Positions 1-6,590 of a DNA stretch of 8,737 nt are shown here, in pieces. The notes under the pieces are model-generated. The model saw only the letters and a list, made by a program, of their open reading frames with translations. It made no database searches and was not told the DNA's origin. Where the stretch lies: positions 1 through 8,737 of the forward strand of contig JAJFHK010000447.1 in NCBI GenBank assembly GCA_021775655.1. The letters run 5' to 3'. Both the position numbers and the translations under genes were made by a program. Position 1 is the stretch's first letter; each line of letters starts with the position of its first letter. The stretch is from Filomicrobium sp. GTDB taxonomy: Bacteria; Pseudomonadota; Alphaproteobacteria; Rhizobiales; Hyphomicrobiaceae.

Positions 1-585
1 GTCTTCGATTCCGAAACGACAGGGCTTGATCCCAGCTACGGCGACGAGATGGTGTCGTTCGCGGGTGTGCGGATCGTCAATTGCCGCGTTCTGAGGGGGG
101 AGAGTTTCGACCTGTTAATCAACCCGGGCCGCATGATCCCGACGCGCTCCACAAATGTGCATGGAATCTCCGATGAAATGGTCGCAGACGCGCCCAAAGT
201 TACCGAAGTACTGCCACGTTTTCGCGACTACGTCAGCGACAGCGTGCTCGTTGCGCACAATGCTGCCTTCGATCTTAGGTTCCTAGAATTAAAGGAGACA
301 GAGACGGGCGTGCGGCTCACCAATCCAGTGCTCGATACCGTCTTGCTGTCGGCAATCGTGCATGACCATACCGATCAGCACACGCTCGATGCAGTTGCAG
401 AACGGTTTGCAATCGAAATCCCTGAAGAGGTTCGCCATACCGCGCTCGGTGATTCACTTGCAACCGCGCACGTGTTTCTTAGGCTTGTCGAACTTCTCGA
501 GGCTAACGGCATAACGACGCTCGGCGAAGCCCAGGAGGCCAGCGAGCGTCTCGTTCAGATCCGACGTCGCCAGGCGCAGTATTGA
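1..585 (+). CDS. DEDDh-family 3'-5' exonuclease (DnaQ/epsilon-like), 5' end missing
   Basis: The open frame runs from the first base of the window to the TGA at 583-585, giving 194 visible residues; the true start lies outside. All five DEDDh exonuclease positions are visible (window numbering): D3 and E5 in FDSETTGL (ExoI), D91 in VAHNAAFD (ExoII), and H146 and D151 in HTALGDSLA (ExoIII). Enzymes of this family (DnaQ, RNase T, ExoX relatives) remove nucleotides from 3' ends of DNA or RNA using two metal ions, and the fold appears intact. The catalytic Asp lies only three codons from the edge, so a small N-terminal stretch, or a whole extra domain, could be missing. The end after the nuclease fold is a short helical tail rich in Arg and Gln, with no polymerase or helicase domain. 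It may be a stand-alone repair or RNA-processing nuclease rather than the replicative epsilon subunit. It converges on the Sel1 gene, with a hairpin between them. I am sure of the family, not of the substrate. Confidence 0.93.
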   Translation, partial: VFDSETTGLDPSYGDEMVSFAGVRIVNCRVLRGESFDLLINPGRMIPTRSTNVHGISDEMVADAPKVTEVLPRFRDYVSDSVLVAHNAAFDLRFLELKETETGVRLTNPVLDTVLLSAIVHDHTDQHTLDAVAERFAIEIPEEVRHTALGDSLATAHVFLRLVELLEANGITTLGEAQEASERLVQIRRRQAQY

Positions 586-606
586 GACCATTTCGAATTG
601 CAAAAT

Positions 607-632
607 GCCGCGGGGTGCAAATACCCCGCGGC
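607..632. terminator. GC-rich hairpin, probable bidirectional terminator
   Basis: There is a perfect 10-bp stem, GCCGCGGGGT (607-616) against ACCCCGCGGC (623-632), with a 6-nt loop. It lies in the 77-bp gap between two convergent stop codons (585 and 663). On the minus strand the stem is followed by ATTTTG, a short T run; on the plus strand it is followed by TCAATTCTTG, a weak one. An outer 6-bp repeat, GAATTG (595-600) and CAATTC (634-639), can enclose the stem. Position and stability fit a terminator shared by both genes; the short T tracts make its strength uncertain. Confidence 0.75.
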
Positions 633-662
633 TCAATTCTTGCCGTTTATTGATGCTGCTGC

Positions 663-3600
663 TCAGTAAGCGTGATCAGCGCGCTTCTTCCAATCTTCTC
701 CAGCGACTCGCGCATCATTGACCAGACGGTCCGCCCGCTTCGGCCGGAAGGCTTTTACGCGGCGCTCCGCTGCTTCGCGGTCGTCTTTGGAAAGCATCTT
801 GGAAACTTCTGCGTGGCGGGCCTTTGCCTGCGCATCGCCCTTTGTGGATGCAAGTGCGTAATTGACATATGCGCGCTGCAGATCCTTTTCGATGCCAAGA
901 CCGTTCTCATAGAGCACAGCCATGTTGAATTGGCTGTCGCTTAAACCATACTGGGCCGCGGCATCGAACCATTTGGCTGCGCTTTCGTAGTCGGGGCCGC
1001 CAACGTCACGACCGGCGCTGACTACAGCGAGATTGTGCATCGCCTTGACGTTGCCCTTCTCTGCGGCACGTTCGTACCAAACACCAGCGCGGGCCAGATC
1101 CTTGTCGACGCCAAGGCCGCGCTCATAGAGCGTTCCGAGCCGGTACTGGGCCTGAGCGAAACCCTGGGCTGCCGCCATCTGATACCATTTCACCGCGCCC
1201 TTGAGATCTTGCTGAGTGCCGGTTCCGCCAGCCAATCTTGCTGCAACCTCGAACTGGGCTGACGGATCGCCCTTTGCTGCAGCCAGACGCAGTGACAATG
1301 GGCCGACGGTGGCGGGCGGCAGGTCGAGGTGGTTACCATCGCTCGCATGGGAAACGGAGCCTGCTCCATGCGCGGCCGGATTTGCTGCGACGTTGTCGGG
1401 CATCAGGGCTGCAGGGGTCGCGTAAGCGGCGGCGGCACCGAGATCGGAAGACATCTTGGCCAATCGCTGCTGGCGCCGGGCCTTGGCGACGGCAGCTGGA
1501 TTGGGCGCCTTGTCGAGGTCGGCAACCGCAACGCCAGCAAGCCCTTTCGCAAATGGCCGGCCTTCGGTCCCGGCTGGCCCGTCATAGTGGAATTCACCGT
1601 CATACACGCGACCACCCTCAAGACTTCCTTGGCGATCGACTTCTTTCTCGGCCTTCATCGCAGGCGCCGTTTCTTCGGGACCGGAGAGCTCCGGACCAGA
1701 CGTGCCATTTTCGAAAGTCTGGTGCATCGCCGGAGGCGCGGCGGCATCGGCAATCGGCTGCGTGGGGCTACGCATCATCAAGAGTGCGCCGGCAGTTGCA
1801 AACAGGACGATCACTGCACCGACCAGAATCTTGCTGCGCGACATGGCGTAGCGCGATCGGCTGGGAGCGGAATCATCACCAGCAACAACCTGAGCGCGTC
1901 CGGTCTTAGCCGACTCATTCTCGGACGAAGCGCTTTTGGCCGCACCGCGAACCTTGGCGCCCAGGCTCGCCAGGCCTGGCACAGAGATCTTCTTGCGAGC
2001 AGGCTGTTCATTGCCTGCAGCTTCCGCCAGAAGAGCTTGTTGAGCGGCATGTTCACGGGCACGGCGCGCATCTGCTATGAATTCCTGGCGGAGGCGGTCG
2101 ATTGGGCTGACAGGATGCTGGCTTGGCGCTTCCGCGTCCCAAGCCGGCTCGGTGTGGGCTGCGGCATCAGATTCGGAACCGAGTACCGGTTGAGCATCAA
2201 GAGCGCTCGCATCATTCTCGGAATGCGCTATTGGCTGCTCATACACTTCCTCTTCAGCCGGTGACTGAAGGGGATCGCTGAATGCGTCGTCTTCGAATGC
2301 CTCGACTGCGTGCTCTTGGACACCCATGTCTAACAGCGCTTCTGGTTGGGGTTCAGCGTGAGGCGGTTCGGTTGCGGAGCGATTGTCGCGGACCGCGGCG
2401 GGATATTCGAGACGGGCCTGCGAGTAATCTGGTTCGGGGCGTGGGCGCTGAACCGGCGGCGAATCATGTTCGGGGGCTGCATCAGGTTCATTGTCATCGA
2501 CGAATTCAATGTCGAGTGGCGACGTCATCGGCGGGTTTTCATAGCCGGATTCAAGCACTTCAACCCGGTCAAGAACACGGATCAGCGCTTGCTGGATGGT
2601 GTCCAACATGCCAGCTGCTTCATCGTCGCGTTCGCGCCGCTCGGAAATAAAGACTTCCAGAGCTTGTCGCATATCGACGATGGCGGCGGTCTCAACTTCG
2701 GCACCGGGCATGTTGTTTGAAAGATCGGCCAGGAAGCGCTGGGCAACGCTTTCGGCGGCCGCTTCAGCAATGCCCGAGAGATCACTGTCTGTGGACCCAC
2801 GCTGACCGGCGAAGTGCAGCATGAGATTGTCATCAGTGAACCGCTCAAGAAGTGCTTCCACTTGGCTTTCGAGTGAATCGATACGGCCGAGTTGCGCTGC
2901 GACCCGCTCGAAATAGCCAACCATCGAGTCGATTTGCGATTCAGCTGACTTCAGAGCGTCAACGTCGTGTCGTGTAGCGACGTCTTCAAGCGCTAATCCG
3001 ACACGTTCTTCAAATTCACCAAAACGGTCACTGAGTGAAAGCAGCGTCTGGTCGTCGCGCAGTTCGAAGATTGATTCTTCGATTTTAGCGGCGATTTCTG
3101 CGAAACGATCTTCCAGCCACGCCTGCTCGATGACAGGGGCGACATTGACAAGGCTTTCTTGGTGGAAGCTTTTTGCTTCTGGTTCTTGCGGCAACATTAC
3201 ATTGTCTTCCTCGCCCGTGGCGGCGATAAAACGAGCTTCGTCAACATTCTCGATTTTTTCAGTCTGGGAACCTGCAAGCATCGCCATGTGCGAGACCCCA
3301 TGATGCGAGACATCTGCTGCGCGGGCGGCGTCCTCGGCGTCATGTGCTTCGTAGACGCGGGTAAGCGCCTCGGCCTGATCGCGATTCCAAGGTGCCAGTT
3401 CGTCCCAGTTTTCGTCGACATCCGCATGCACCTCATGGCCGTGTTCCAGCGTAACGAAAACTGGAGGCTCGATGCGGCTTTGAGGTTTGGGGTCAATTGC
3501 ATCTATAGATTCGGAGGCGTCAGATGCACCTGAGGCCGGCTCGTTGGATTCATGATTCCCGACGAATTCGAAACGGTCTGCAGCATTGTCGGTAATCATT

Positions 3601-4127
3601 AGGTCTTCGGCCGGTGCCTCATCGGAGCCGCTGGTGTCAGCTTCACCTTCTTCATGTGCGGTGAACACCGGGTGATCGCTGCTTGAGGGGAACATGCTGG
3701 AAACTGGCGCGGCTCCGGCGGCTGATTCGCTGAATGCCGCCTCGATGCTCTCATCTCGATCACTCGCTTCGGTCGGTTGGTCTGCTCGGGAAGTCGCGGG
3801 CTCATCGACTTCAACGGCATGCAAATGACCTTCTGCAGAGGCGACGAGATCAGCAAGTTGCTCGATGCCCTGCTGGATGCGTTCAAAAGCTGGCGCGAAG
3901 GCTGCTGGTACGTTGGCGCGCGTCTGGCGGGCGTCATTGCTCATTTCCGCAAGGCGGCGGTGCATGTCACCGAGTACTACCGATTGGCGGCGATCGGAGT
4001 CCTCAAGCTGGGTTGCAATGAGTTGGAGGATGGCCCGCATGTCGTTGGCCGCTACGTTGGCCTCAGCAGCGTCGAGTTCGGCTCCCTGGTCCATCATGTG
4101 GGCAGTCTGATCGTCTTGGATCGGCAT
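663..4127 (-). CDS. Large membrane-anchored coiled-coil Sel1-repeat protein, PodJ-like architecture
   Basis: About 1154 aa from the ATG at 4127. The first roughly 760 residues are acidic and rich in Ala, Glu and Asp, without signal peptide. Helical, coiled-coil-like stretches lie near residues 30-62, 335-440 and 480-522. Around 676-700 is a segment EFIADARRAREHAAQQA, which resembles a motif I recall from rhizobial PodJ-type proteins. A basic Ser/Ala-rich linker precedes one membrane span (about 767-785, ILVGAVIVLFATAGALLMM). After a low-complexity linker come four contiguous 36-residue Sel1/TPR-like repeats (about 954-989, 990-1025, 1026-1061, 1062-1097), the clearest being YRLGTLYERGLGVDKDLARA, then a basic tail. 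The predicted topology is a cytoplasmic N-terminus and periplasmic Sel1 repeats. This matches Caulobacter PodJ, which organises the pole, but no C-terminal peptidoglycan-binding domain follows the repeats. The frame also extends to a TTG at 4184 that has no ribosome site before it, so I prefer the ATG, although its own Shine-Dalgarno is weak. The Sel1 and membrane-span calls are firm; a polarity or envelope role is inference. Confidence 0.88.
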   Translation of the reverse strand: MPIQDDQTAHMMDQGAELDAAEANVAANDMRAILQLIATQLEDSDRRQSVVLGDMHRRLAEMSNDARQTRANVPAAFAPAFERIQQGIEQLADLVASAEGHLHAVEVDEPATSRADQPTEASDRDESIEAAFSESAAGAAPVSSMFPSSSDHPVFTAHEEGEADTSGSDEAPAEDLMITDNAADRFEFVGNHESNEPASGASDASESIDAIDPKPQSRIEPPVFVTLEHGHEVHADVDENWDELAPWNRDQAEALTRVYEAHDAEDAARAADVSHHGVSHMAMLAGSQTEKIENVDEARFIAATGEEDNVMLPQEPEAKSFHQESLVNVAPVIEQAWLEDRFAEIAAKIEESIFELRDDQTLLSLSDRFGEFEERVGLALEDVATRHDVDALKSAESQIDSMVGYFERVAAQLGRIDSLESQVEALLERFTDDNLMLHFAGQRGSTDSDLSGIAEAAAESVAQRFLADLSNNMPGAEVETAAIVDMRQALEVFISERRERDDEAAGMLDTIQQALIRVLDRVEVLESGYENPPMTSPLDIEFVDDNEPDAAPEHDSPPVQRPRPEPDYSQARLEYPAAVRDNRSATEPPHAEPQPEALLDMGVQEHAVEAFEDDAFSDPLQSPAEEEVYEQPIAHSENDASALDAQPVLGSESDAAAHTEPAWDAEAPSQHPVSPIDRLRQEFIADARRAREHAAQQALLAEAAGNEQPARKKISVPGLASLGAKVRGAAKSASSENESAKTGRAQVVAGDDSAPSRSRYAMSRSKILVGAVIVLFATAGALLMMRSPTQPIADAAAPPAMHQTFENGTSGPELSGPEETAPAMKAEKEVDRQGSLEGGRVYDGEFHYDGPAGTEGRPFAKGLAGVAVADLDKAPNPAAVAKARRQQRLAKMSSDLGAAAAYATPAALMPDNVAANPAAHGAGSVSHASDGNHLDLPPATVGPLSLRLAAAKGDPSAQFEVAARLAGGTGTQQDLKGAVKWYQMAAAQGFAQAQYRLGTLYERGLGVDKDLARAGVWYERAAEKGNVKAMHNLAVVSAGRDVGGPDYESAAKWFDAAAQYGLSDSQFNMAVLYENGLGIEKDLQRAYVNYALASTKGDAQAKARHAEVSKMLSKDDREAAERRVKAFRPKRADRLVNDARVAGEDWKKRADHAY

Positions 4128-4263
4128 TTCTTCAAAGCCCCTATCGCACGGTCTGCGCTCTTGAGGGCCGGCTACTCCGATCAAGGAGGGATGGGCATGT
4201 ACCCAATTGCAGCGGCCGGTCTTCGAGCAGAAATTGGATCCAGACGCGCCACGATTTTGGAAC

Positions 4264-4284
4264 CTGACACAAGAAAACTGTCAG
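4264..4284. promoter_or_regulatory. Inverted repeat CTGACA-N9-TGTCAG, candidate operator
   Basis: CTGACA (4264-4269) and TGTCAG (4279-4284) form a perfect 6-bp inverted repeat around a 9-bp A-rich spacer. The right arm runs into a second imperfect palindrome, CTGTCAGCTGGCAG (4278-4291), centred on CAGCTG. It lies about 140 bp upstream of the preferred Sel1 start. Two arms one and a half helical turns apart suit a dimeric regulator, but no known operator was recognised. Confidence 0.35.
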
Positions 4285-4291
4285 CTGGCAG

Positions 4292-4306
4292 TAAATGTTC
4301 GGTTAA
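4292..4306 (-). promoter_or_regulatory. Candidate CtrA box (TTAA-N7-TTTA) upstream of the Sel1 gene
   Basis: Read on the minus strand the sequence is TTAACCGAACATTTA, seven of eight positions of the alphaproteobacterial CtrA consensus TTAA-N7-TTAA with exactly 7 bp between half-sites. It is about 165 bp upstream of the preferred ATG of the Sel1 gene. CtrA is the cell-cycle response regulator of this class and controls polarity genes in several species. A match of this quality can arise by chance, so this is a candidate only. Confidence 0.35.
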
Positions 4307-4370
4307 ACAGCGCTTTATTCTTGGATACATGAGCAAAAATGTCTGACCTTAATCTTCGACGACTTGCATA

Positions 4371-4386
4371 GACTCCGGAATGACTC
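4371..4386. promoter_or_regulatory. Two adjacent GANTC sites (possible CcrM methylation sites)
   Basis: GACTC occurs at 4371-4375 and again at 4382-4386, 11 bp apart, about one helical turn. GANTC is the target of the alphaproteobacterial cell-cycle methyltransferase CcrM, and paired promoter sites can tune transcription with GcrA. Another GANTC (GATTC, 4562-4566) sits between the ribosome site and start codon of the plus-strand gene. The motif itself is certain; the regulatory role is inference. Confidence 0.35.
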
Positions 4387-4463
4387 TGCCGCCCGTCGGT
4401 TCAGCAGCGCAGATGCCCGGGAGCCGGCCCGACAACAGGTTTTCAATGCGATCGAGAGATTGA

Positions 4464-4477
4464 GTAATTTCAATTAC
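4464..4477. promoter_or_regulatory. AT-rich palindrome GTAATT-TC-AATTAC, candidate operator
   Basis: A perfect 6-bp inverted repeat with a 2-bp centre stands out as an AT-rich island in GC-rich surroundings. It lies about 90 bp upstream of the TTG start at 4570 and 11 bp upstream of a TTGACA hexamer (4489-4494). The position suits a repressor or activator site for the exported-protein/yjbQ unit. No known regulator was recognised. Confidence 0.35.
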
Positions 4478-4558
4478 ATCGGGTGGTTTTGACACAGTTC
4501 GCGACTATATCTCGTCAATGGAGTAGGCTTTCAGGAGCCAAGTAACGCCTGCAACGTT

Positions 4559-4562
4559 GGAG
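4559..4562 (+). promoter_or_regulatory. Ribosome binding site deciding a TTG start
   Basis: GGAG sits 7 bp before the TTG at 4570-4572. An in-frame stop (TAA, 4543-4545) rules out any start further upstream, and no ATG or GTG lies ahead of the signal peptide, so this site fixes the start of the exported protein. Confidence 0.65.
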
Positions 4563-4569
4563 ATTCCTG

Positions 4570-5139
4570 TTGAGTATTTTGCGATTCCACCCCGTCCTTG
4601 CCGCCGTCCTTTTGGGCTTGTCCGCAGGCGCCGTTAACGCGGAAACTCCTGGCCGATTCACGATGGAGCCAGTCGAAGGCGGGTTTGTGCGGCTGGACAA
4701 AGATACCGGAGCCATGTCGCTGTGCGCCAAAAAAGACGGGGCCGAGCAGGTTGATGGCTGGGCGTGTGTGCCCATGGATGACAGTCAACGCGACCTGCGC
4801 GCCGAACTTGATCGGCTCAAGGCCGAGAACAAAGGGCTGAAAGAGGAAGTCCGCCGCTTGGAGGATACTTTCATTGACGGAAAGCGGGATGGCACTGGTC
4901 GTGATTCGCAGCAAGGAGGCCCTCCAGGTGGGCTGCCGCCGGCGATGAAGCTTCCCAGCGAGGAAGAGGTCGATAAGGCGATCGACTATCTGGAAGGAAT
5001 GATTCGCAAATTTCGTGATCGATTCGAAGAGTTCGGCGACAAGACAGATCCTGATCGCCGTCGGAAACGGGATCCTGACTGGCGGGACCAGGACAAGCGT
5101 CGCGATAATCGAGATTCGCGCGGCTCCACACCACTTTAA
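4570..5139 (+). CDS. Small exported protein of unknown function with coiled coil and charged tail
   Basis: 189 aa, starting with TTG. Residues 1-24 form a classical signal peptide (Arg/His at the front, hydrophobic core VLAAVLLGLSAGA, cleavage likely after VNA24), so the mature protein should be periplasmic or secreted. The mature front, ETPGRFTMEPVEGGFVRLD, followed by two cysteines (C52 and C66), forms a compact region with the pattern GRFTM-x-PVEGG-x-RLD-x-x-TG. The two Cys could form a disulfide. Residues about 72-98 form a heptad-like coiled coil, then a Gly/Pro linker, a second amphipathic helix (about 137-158, SEEEVDKAIDYLEGMIRKF) and a strongly charged Asp/Arg tail. I do not recognise a named family; similar small proteins with a Cys pair and coiled coil seem to occur in Hyphomicrobiales as hypotheticals. 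The stop is followed after 1 bp by yjbQ, so the two are probably cotranscribed. Confidence 0.82.
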   Translation: MSILRFHPVLAAVLLGLSAGAVNAETPGRFTMEPVEGGFVRLDKDTGAMSLCAKKDGAEQVDGWACVPMDDSQRDLRAELDRLKAENKGLKEEVRRLEDTFIDGKRDGTGRDSQQGGPPGGLPPAMKLPSEEEVDKAIDYLEGMIRKFRDRFEEFGDKTDPDRRRKRDPDWRDQDKRRDNRDSRGSTPL

Positions 5140-5140
5140 G

Positions 5141-5575
5141 ATGGCAGATGCATTACGCCAGTCGGTCGGCGCTCTCGTCATAGAGACGGACGGCCCGGGT
5201 TTTACAGACATCTCCAGACGAGTTGCGCAATGGCTCACGGAAGTCGGCGCCAGCGACGGGCTGCTGACGGTGTTCATCCGTCATACGTCTGCTTCCCTCG
5301 TCATCCAGGAAAATGCTGACCCTGACGTGCAACATGACCTCATGCGGCGGCTCAACGTCCTGGCACCGGAAGACGCCGGCTATGCTCACTGCAACGAGGG
5401 TCTCGACGATATGCCTGCCCACATAAAGGCAATGTTGACCTCAACGTCGCTTGCCATTCCGGTTCAGGGTGGTCGGATGGTGCTTGGGACTTGGCAGGGC
5501 CTTTATGTCATCGAACATCGTGCTCGACCCCACCGCCGTGAATTGGCACTGCACTTTATGGGTGCGATTGCATAG
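5141..5575 (+). CDS. yjbQ: YjbQ/UPF0047 family protein (secondary thiamine-phosphate synthase type)
   Basis: 144 aa, close to the usual length of about 140. The family signature is complete: HTSAS (48-52), E57-N58, D66, H83, EGLDDMPAH (86-94), GTWQG (116-120) and EHR (125-127). These cluster at a presumed metal and substrate pocket of a small trimeric cytoplasmic protein. E. coli YjbQ has weak thiamine-phosphate synthase activity and the family is often annotated that way, but its true physiological role is unsettled. The frame stays open upstream to 5015, but that stretch overlaps the previous gene and adds residues no family member has, so I chose the ATG at 5141. There is no good Shine-Dalgarno; with TAA-g-ATG spacing to the gene before, translation is probably coupled. 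It converges on the aminopeptidase gene with a 20-bp gap and no clear terminator hairpin. Confidence 0.93.
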   Translation: MADALRQSVGALVIETDGPGFTDISRRVAQWLTEVGASDGLLTVFIRHTSASLVIQENADPDVQHDLMRRLNVLAPEDAGYAHCNEGLDDMPAHIKAMLTSTSLAIPVQGGRMVLGTWQGLYVIEHRARPHRRELALHFMGAIA

Positions 5576-5595
5576 AGCCTGTTCAACTCAAATGG

Positions 5596-6564
5596 TCAGG
5601 ATTGCTCCGTGGCAAATCTTTGCGTTGCAGCCACGAGTTCATGCAGCGTACCAGGCTCGGTCATCGCATGACCGGCATCTGGAACAATCCGCAATTCCGC
5701 GCTTTGCCAGACCTGGCACAGTTCCCAGGCCGACTTAACAGGAGTGATAACGTCGTAGCGGCCGGCGATGACCACACCGGGAATTGGATTCAAGCGATGC
5801 GCATCTTCGAGCAGTTGAGCATCACGATTTAGGAACCCCCCGTGGACGAAATAGTGGCATTCGATTCGGGCGAATGCGAGTACGTACTGATCGGAGGTTA
5901 GAGAACGCATGCGCATGCGCTCTGGGTACATGCTCAAGGTCGAGCCTTCCCAAGCGCTCCAAACGCGAGCTGCCTCCAGTTGCACGGACTGGTCGGGGCT
6001 CGTAAGGCGGCGGTAGTAAGCCGCAATGATGTCACCGCGTTCGTCCGCTGGGATCTGAGTTAGAAACGGCTCATATTCGTCGGGGAAGAGCCAACTGCAG
6101 CCACCGTTATAAAACCAATCGACCTCAGAATTTCGCACGAGAAAGACGCCGCGTAGAATCAGTCCCGTTACAAACTCCGGGTAGGATTGGGCGTAGGCAA
6201 GTGCCAGCGTCGAGCCCCAAGATCCGCCAAACACCTGCCAACGGGAAATATCAAGGTGGATACGCAGGCGCTCGATGTCGGCAACGAGGTGCCATGTCGT
6301 GTTGGCCTTGAGCGACGCGTTCGGACGCGAGTGTCCGCATCCGCGCTGGTCGAACAGGATTATGCGGTAACGACGTGGATCGTGAAAGCGGCGCATCGTG
6401 CGGCTGGAGCCAGCGCCGGGTCCACCGTGCAGCAGGACGACAGGAATACCGCGCGGGTTGCCGCATTCCTCGAAATAGATTTCGTGACCGTCTCCGACAT
6501 CGAGGTGTCCGTGACGGTAGGGCTCTATCGGCGGGTAGAGATCTATTCGTTCGCTGAAATCCAC
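5596..6564 (-). CDS. pip: Prolyl aminopeptidase (proline iminopeptidase), peptidase family S33
   Basis: 322 aa, the normal length for this alpha/beta-hydrolase. It removes N-terminal proline from peptides in the cytoplasm (EC 3.4.11.5). The N-terminus has the family hallmark LYPPIEPYRHGHLDVGDGH (9-27). HGGPG (46-50) forms the oxyanion region and FDQRGCGHS (71-79) follows. The catalytic triad is S115 in GGSWGS (113-118), D271 in AGRYD and H299 in DAGHAM. W205-E206 and E235 match the glutamates that bind the substrate N-terminal amino group in characterised members. The start is GTG at 6564, needed to include the conserved N-terminus; its ribosome site is weak. The stop of the symporter gene lies 26 bp upstream on the same strand, so this is probably the distal gene of that operon, with coupled translation possible. 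All catalytic residues are present, so an active enzyme is likely. Confidence 0.96.
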   Translation of the reverse strand: MDFSERIDLYPPIEPYRHGHLDVGDGHEIYFEECGNPRGIPVVLLHGGPGAGSSRTMRRFHDPRRYRIILFDQRGCGHSRPNASLKANTTWHLVADIERLRIHLDISRWQVFGGSWGSTLALAYAQSYPEFVTGLILRGVFLVRNSEVDWFYNGGCSWLFPDEYEPFLTQIPADERGDIIAAYYRRLTSPDQSVQLEAARVWSAWEGSTLSMYPERMRMRSLTSDQYVLAFARIECHYFVHGGFLNRDAQLLEDAHRLNPIPGVVIAGRYDVITPVKSAWELCQVWQSAELRIVPDAGHAMTEPGTLHELVAATQRFATEQS

Positions 6565-6590
6565 TGAAAGCCCATTCTGCTTAGTGACCC

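Larger units (their letters stand above)
4128..4569. other. Divergent intergenic region between the Sel1 gene and the exported-protein gene
   Basis: This is about 440 bp (385 bp if the Sel1 gene starts at the TTG at 4184) with no credible gene; ORFs that run into it are short or are shadows. It must hold the promoters of both divergent units. It contains inverted repeats at 4264-4284 and 4464-4477, a near-consensus CtrA box at 4292-4306, GANTC sites at 4371-4375 and 4382-4386, and a TTGACA hexamer at 4489-4494. No clean -35/-10 pair with 16-18 bp spacing was found on either strand. The middle (4387-4450) is GC-rich and shows nothing recognisable. Confidence 0.7.

Noticed and set aside
1329..2264. 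Plus-strand open frame of 311 aa opposite the Sel1 gene
   Set aside because: It lies wholly antisense to a clear coding gene with membrane-span and repeat structure; its translation is Arg/Gly/Cys mixed with no domain. High GC gives long shadow frames.
4128..4184. TTG start of the Sel1 gene 19 codons upstream of the ATG
   Set aside because: No ribosome site precedes the TTG (the minus-strand sequence before it is C-rich), and the added residues are Arg/Cys-rich, unlike the acidic N-terminal part. Not fully excluded.
4489..4517. Complete sigma-70 promoter built on TTGACA
   Set aside because: The TATATC at 4506-4511 is only 11 bp away and no -10-like hexamer lies at 16-18 bp, so a full promoter cannot be claimed.
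5015..5140. N-terminal extension of YjbQ by 42 residues
   Set aside because: It overlaps the end of the upstream gene and has no family counterpart; the ATG at 5141 gives the normal family length.
4531..5277. Minus-strand open frame of 248 aa opposite the exported protein and yjbQ start
   Set aside because: It is antisense to two genes with a signal peptide and family motifs; no recognisable domain and no good start context.
5906..5919. Perfect 14-bp palindrome CGCATGCGCATGCG
   Set aside because: It is inside pip and encodes the alternating Arg-Met run RMRMR; best explained by codon content, not a site.
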